Positions 61,901-64,000 of a stretch of 64,000 nt of DNA are shown here, piece by piece. The stretch lies in assembly GCA_964609675.1 (NCBI GenBank), contig CAZSRX010000008.1:1-64000 (forward strand), in the 5' to 3' direction. This stretch comes from CAZSRX01 sp964609675 [NCBI: uncultured Bacteroidota bacterium]. Its GTDB lineage: Bacteria > CLD3 > SB21. The position numbers and the translations under genes are program-made. The notes beneath the pieces were generated by a model. It was not told where the DNA came from and did no database searches. It saw only the letters and a list, made by a program, of their open reading frames with translations. Position 1 is the first letter of the stretch, and every line of letters begins with the position of its first letter.

Positions 61901-64000
61901 TCCTGAAGGGCGCGGACGATTTTCAGGCGGGCGGCGATTTCGGAAGCACTCTGGAACAGGCCTATATCGCGCCCAGTATGGTTTATCAGTTTAACTTTCT
62001 CGGCGATCCGGCCCTGCGGCTCAAAGTCCCTGAAAATAAAACCTTAAATTTATCCAATTATAGCCCGGTCAAAACCGACACCGTGCTAATCACCGGCAGC
62101 GCGGGCTTTTCCGCGGGCACAGCCAAACTTGAAGTGTATCAGTATAAGCCCGTTAGAGACTCGGTAACCAACGGCGCTAATATCGCGTCTCTGGTTACGA
62201 TTTATTCGACTACGTTCACAATCACAGGCAATGATTACAGCGTCGCGCTGAACCTTAGCGCTATACCGGATACGCTGCTGGATGACGGATTTGCCGGCGT
62301 CCGGATTTACGGCGAATCATCCGACGGCACCCGGACATTCAGCGCTTCGGCTGATTTTGCCGTCAACGCAACGTACATATCGGATATCCAAACCATTCCG
62401 GCCGTAATCACCTCAACCGATACGATACGATTTCGCTGCCGTGCCAATGACCCACAGGGCGTGGATCATGTAGTTGCACTCTATGAGCGCCTCGGCGTGA
62501 TTAACCAGACCGGCCTCATGGATACGCTGTATCCCGCCGACAATCAGTATTATGAAAGCCGCGGTATCGGTCCCTGGTCGGAAAAAGATGAACTGCGTTT
62601 CCATATCAAAGTTAAGGATACAACCGGCGATTCCACCGTCACCGCCCGGTATTCCAATACCGTACGCGCCGGTATTGATCTGTCGCTCGGCGCCATCGAT
62701 AACCCGGGTAACCCGCTGACCGACCGTATTTTCCTGAGCGGCGACAGCGTGGCCCGTATAATGGCGGTGATTGAAAACAACGGTTACCTGCCCGTAAACG
62801 ACGTCCCGGTAAAGTTTTACAGGAACCATCCTCAGCTTGGCGGCATTTTGATCGGCGAAACCACAACCTCTATCGCCGGAACCATTCCCAATTCCGGTAA
62901 GACGGCTCGGGATACGGTTGCCATACCGGCCGCGCTGGAAAACGGTTCACACAATATTTATGTGTGGGTAGATTCCGCTCAAAGCGTTAATGACGTTAAC
63001 CGGACCAACAATCTCGGTTACCGTACTCTGTCGCTGAATATTTTTAACGTCACGCCGGCGCTGGGCACAACCCTTTCCGGAATAAAAAATGATACGGTTT
63101 TTGTGGATGAACGTTTTGCGTTGTGCCTGCCGCCTGCCTCGGTCACACAACCCGCCACAATCGCGTTGACGCCCTTTACGAATGTCCGTTTAGTGAACCA
63201 ACCGGATTTGGAATTGGCGATCCTGAAAAACGCTTCCGCGCCGGCCGCTTACCGTATAGACTTCAGCCGCTGGTCGGATGTAACCGCGCTCGGAAAGACT
63301 ATGCTCGTTTATTTTAACTACGACACCACCCGATATCCCTCCGCGCTGGGCTATAAGGACTCGCTGGGCGTCTATCGATGGGATTCCGGCAATCAGCGGT
63401 GGCGTTTAATCGGTTACGATATCGGAAACATACCGGGCCGTGTAACGGTTCCACTCACCCGGCCTGAAGACTTCGGCGATCTGACGCTGATGATCAACCG
63501 CGACCGTACAGGTCCGGTCATCGAACCGAACATCGAAGGGCAGTATTTTTCTCAAGGCGCTATTGTTCCTAAGAATCCTAAAATCTCAGCCGTCATTTAC
63601 GACCGCAACGGCGTAAGTCTGCTCAAGAGTAATTATTCCGTTTTCATCGATCAGCAACCGGCCGCCGCAAGCCATCTGATTTTGCCGGACTCCTCGCTGA
63701 ACAGCAACACGGTTACGCTGATCTTAAGCCTTCCGCAAACATTCACTGCCGGCGAACATGTAATTACTTTTCAGGCGGCGGATGTAAACGGCAACCATAG
63801 CGCCATAACGGAATTACGATTCAACGTCATTACCCAATTCAGCCTTAAAGTTATGGGTAATTTCCCGAATCCTTTTTCCAATACCACGACGCTGGCGTTT
63901 CGCGTCGAAGCGCCCGAGACGCTCGATAAACTGGAAGTGGCCATATATAGCGTTTCCGGACGTAAAATCCGTTCCATAACCTCCGACGATCCGGTTCAGG
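58963..64000 (+). CDS. C25 gingipain/PorU-type protease, runs off the right edge (5' complete, 3' partial)
   Basis: An open frame of at least 1679 codons that continues past the window. I start it at ATG 58963 (AGGAAAG upstream); an in-frame ATG at 58942 is possible. A signal peptide (about 8-26, ending LTAQ) is followed by a propeptide-like region, the C25 domain (about 635-1020) with catalytic H868 in YLGHGGGG and C909 in SMTCFVG, and beta domains including a CARDB-like one (about 1245-1350). A sorting-signal-like end begins at about 1630 (NFPNPFSNTT). It is either the T9SS sortase PorU, which cleaves and anchors cargo, or a gingipain-like secreted protease. It lies 54 bp after cdaA. Confidence 0.9.
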   Translation, partial: MYPTKPTGIIIFIACVIGLTGNLLTAQNGETVKSKNDYISLKSVKPGEYIYELQFPDPQFETVSVNGKTFHKISAPFFESITQPGAPELPKLTYLLELPEGNPSVSVIQSASKRSRVHTILPHRDHAAMVALSESSFSDASTTDWKRQNEWMPANSVHLQFLGHFREIPMYRLDIYPYRYHAVKKELEALRTMSIRIVYPSNKKVAITEPISGDLQALLKTQIINWESAGKNRIWQSKKNLYKENLQANYLGSTYIKITLNKDGLYKITYDDLKRLMPFKSIDPRSFRLICQGREVPIYFKGEADGVFSNGDYFEFFGEQYRSKFHPYLKDIPSFSGHYYDLWSDENVYFLTWDGPLGQRLIEENAGLRQDTNLLRPPFYTVTRHFEDDRVRSDQLKNINLIQPAVVEDIWTFDDGVSYIAGGSNAQSTREYKFNIENPDNLFQRVDTLVINFQGISTGLHYIQVFVNDVLLTPTAMTWSGAKKFQAALPVFPGSGRLRHGENTLRIFTPANAERNLDIIALNWFDVTYKRKYTASDSTYILFTGGDTYQSGYVHQIEVSGFRTPAISLYKKGISKMVSWDVDSNSFDGSYKITFQDAIFFPETEYIAVTEEAKMKPKSLTLDTLRDLRQGSHNARYLIITPKIFRNSIQRLENYRRNRGYTVETVLAEDIYDQFNAGIKSPYAIRDFLRFAAQSPAWQGTQGSPLYVVLIGDASYNSKRSKNDFLPVQSIQTLSYGPAGSDHWYATLDDDIIADLFIGRISVTTNTELDNVIDKIITYEQSAYPGDWKNRVCFIGGQRETRGQGSNSEIPYDVFRYQSSRIINNRLPQRFSADRIYAYPLNDQFFGGANAVMNAFNTGKLLMAYLGHGGGGIWGDLDALTGKPLLSNDQALALTPTNGPWPLVLSMTCFVGSFEEDSRVALGELLVKTPNRGAIGVYAASGVGWIIGDYQLLDQTIQPMLEQASTAGEALILGKLNYIILKGADDFQAGGDFGSTLEQAYIAPSMVYQFNFLGDPALRLKVPENKTLNLSNYSPVKTDTVLITGSAGFSAGTAKLEVYQYKPVRDSVTNGANIASLVTIYSTTFTITGNDYSVALNLSAIPDTLLDDGFAGVRIYGESSDGTRTFSASADFAVNATYISDIQTIPAVITSTDTIRFRCRANDPQGVDHVVALYERLGVINQTGLMDTLYPADNQYYESRGIGPWSEKDELRFHIKVKDTTGDSTVTARYSNTVRAGIDLSLGAIDNPGNPLTDRIFLSGDSVARIMAVIENNGYLPVNDVPVKFYRNHPQLGGILIGETTTSIAGTIPNSGKTARDTVAIPAALENGSHNIYVWVDSAQSVNDVNRTNNLGYRTLSLNIFNVTPALGTTLSGIKNDTVFVDERFALCLPPASVTQPATIALTPFTNVRLVNQPDLELAILKNASAPAAYRIDFSRWSDVTALGKTMLVYFNYDTTRYPSALGYKDSLGVYRWDSGNQRWRLIGYDIGNIPGRVTVPLTRPEDFGDLTLMINRDRTGPVIEPNIEGQYFSQGAIVPKNPKISAVIYDRNGVSLLKSNYSVFIDQQPAAASHLILPDSSLNSNTVTLILSLPQTFTAGEHVITFQAADVNGNHSAITELRFNVITQFSLKVMGNFPNPFSNTTTLAFRVEAPETLDKLEVAIYSVSGRKIRSITSDDPVQ

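Overview
The window looks like chromosomal DNA from a Gram-negative bacterium of the FCB group. The best fits by feel are the Ignavibacteriota, Calditrichota or KSB1-type lineages rather than classical Bacteroidetes, but this placement is inference. The support is: (i) two secreted proteins ending in type IX secretion (T9SS) sorting domains with the NPFNPST signature, plus a large C25 gingipain/PorU-type protease; (ii) several outer-membrane barrels, a DUF5686-type protein and Bat (aerotolerance) von Willebrand proteins; (iii) anaerobic 2-oxoacid:ferredoxin oxidoreductases (NifJ and KorAB); (iv) house-keeping genes in the usual bacterial order. I see no prophage, insertion sequence, CRISPR array or rRNA. 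Intergenic regions carry several plausible sigma70-like promoters (TTGACA-like, 17-nt spacer, TATATT-like).

Layout. 1-0.8 kb: one unknown gene. 0.8-8.3 kb, minus strand: a long run with a LolA-like carrier, an envelope protein, xseA, a small barrel protein, a lipoprotein, pnuC, a HAMP-less chemoreceptor, a threonine dehydratase-like PLP enzyme and a HAD phosphatase. 8.4-8.9 kb: hup with its own promoter and terminator. 9.1-12.8 kb, minus: an Omp85-like barrel, a TPR lipoprotein, rsmE and a DUF2252 gene. 12.9 kb: tRNA-Asn with its own promoter and terminator. 13-15.4 kb, minus: iron-type alcohol dehydrogenase overlapping an LsrG-like monooxygenase, then a PAP2 phosphatase. 15.8-20.4 kb, plus: nifJ and a dihydroorotate-dehydrogenase-like gene. 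20.7-25.1 kb: ispD, then minus-strand membrane, DUF5686 and alpha/beta-hydrolase genes. 25.2-32.2 kb, plus: a 5'-nucleotidase lipoprotein, an ArsR/SmtB repressor with a Cu/Zn permease, and two T9SS cargo genes.

32.5-43.2 kb, plus: typA, ffh, rpsP, khpA, rimM, trmD, rplS, a UbiA prenyltransferase, a short-chain dehydrogenase, a response-regulator diguanylate cyclase, acyP, apt, a DEDDy exonuclease and an unknown gene. 43.4-47.3 kb: korA-korB and a propeller lipoprotein. 47.3-49.4 kb, minus: glnA and a DinB-family gene. 49.5-64 kb, plus: a tightly packed run batB-batA-tilS-hpt-ftsH-TPR-folP-cdaA followed by the C25 protease, which runs off the right edge.

The most interesting points are: a gene-free 363-bp stretch with nested inverted repeats ending in a T-run (possible structured RNA); in-frame 7-bp repeats inside both T9SS sorting-domain coding regions; a dihydroorotate-dehydrogenase homologue lacking its catalytic residues beside nifJ; a glutamine synthetase in which Phe replaces the adenylylation Tyr; an iron-type dehydrogenase with Gln for a metal-ligand His, coupled to an LsrG-like gene; and a recurring 11-nt gene overlap of the form ATG-N5-stop.
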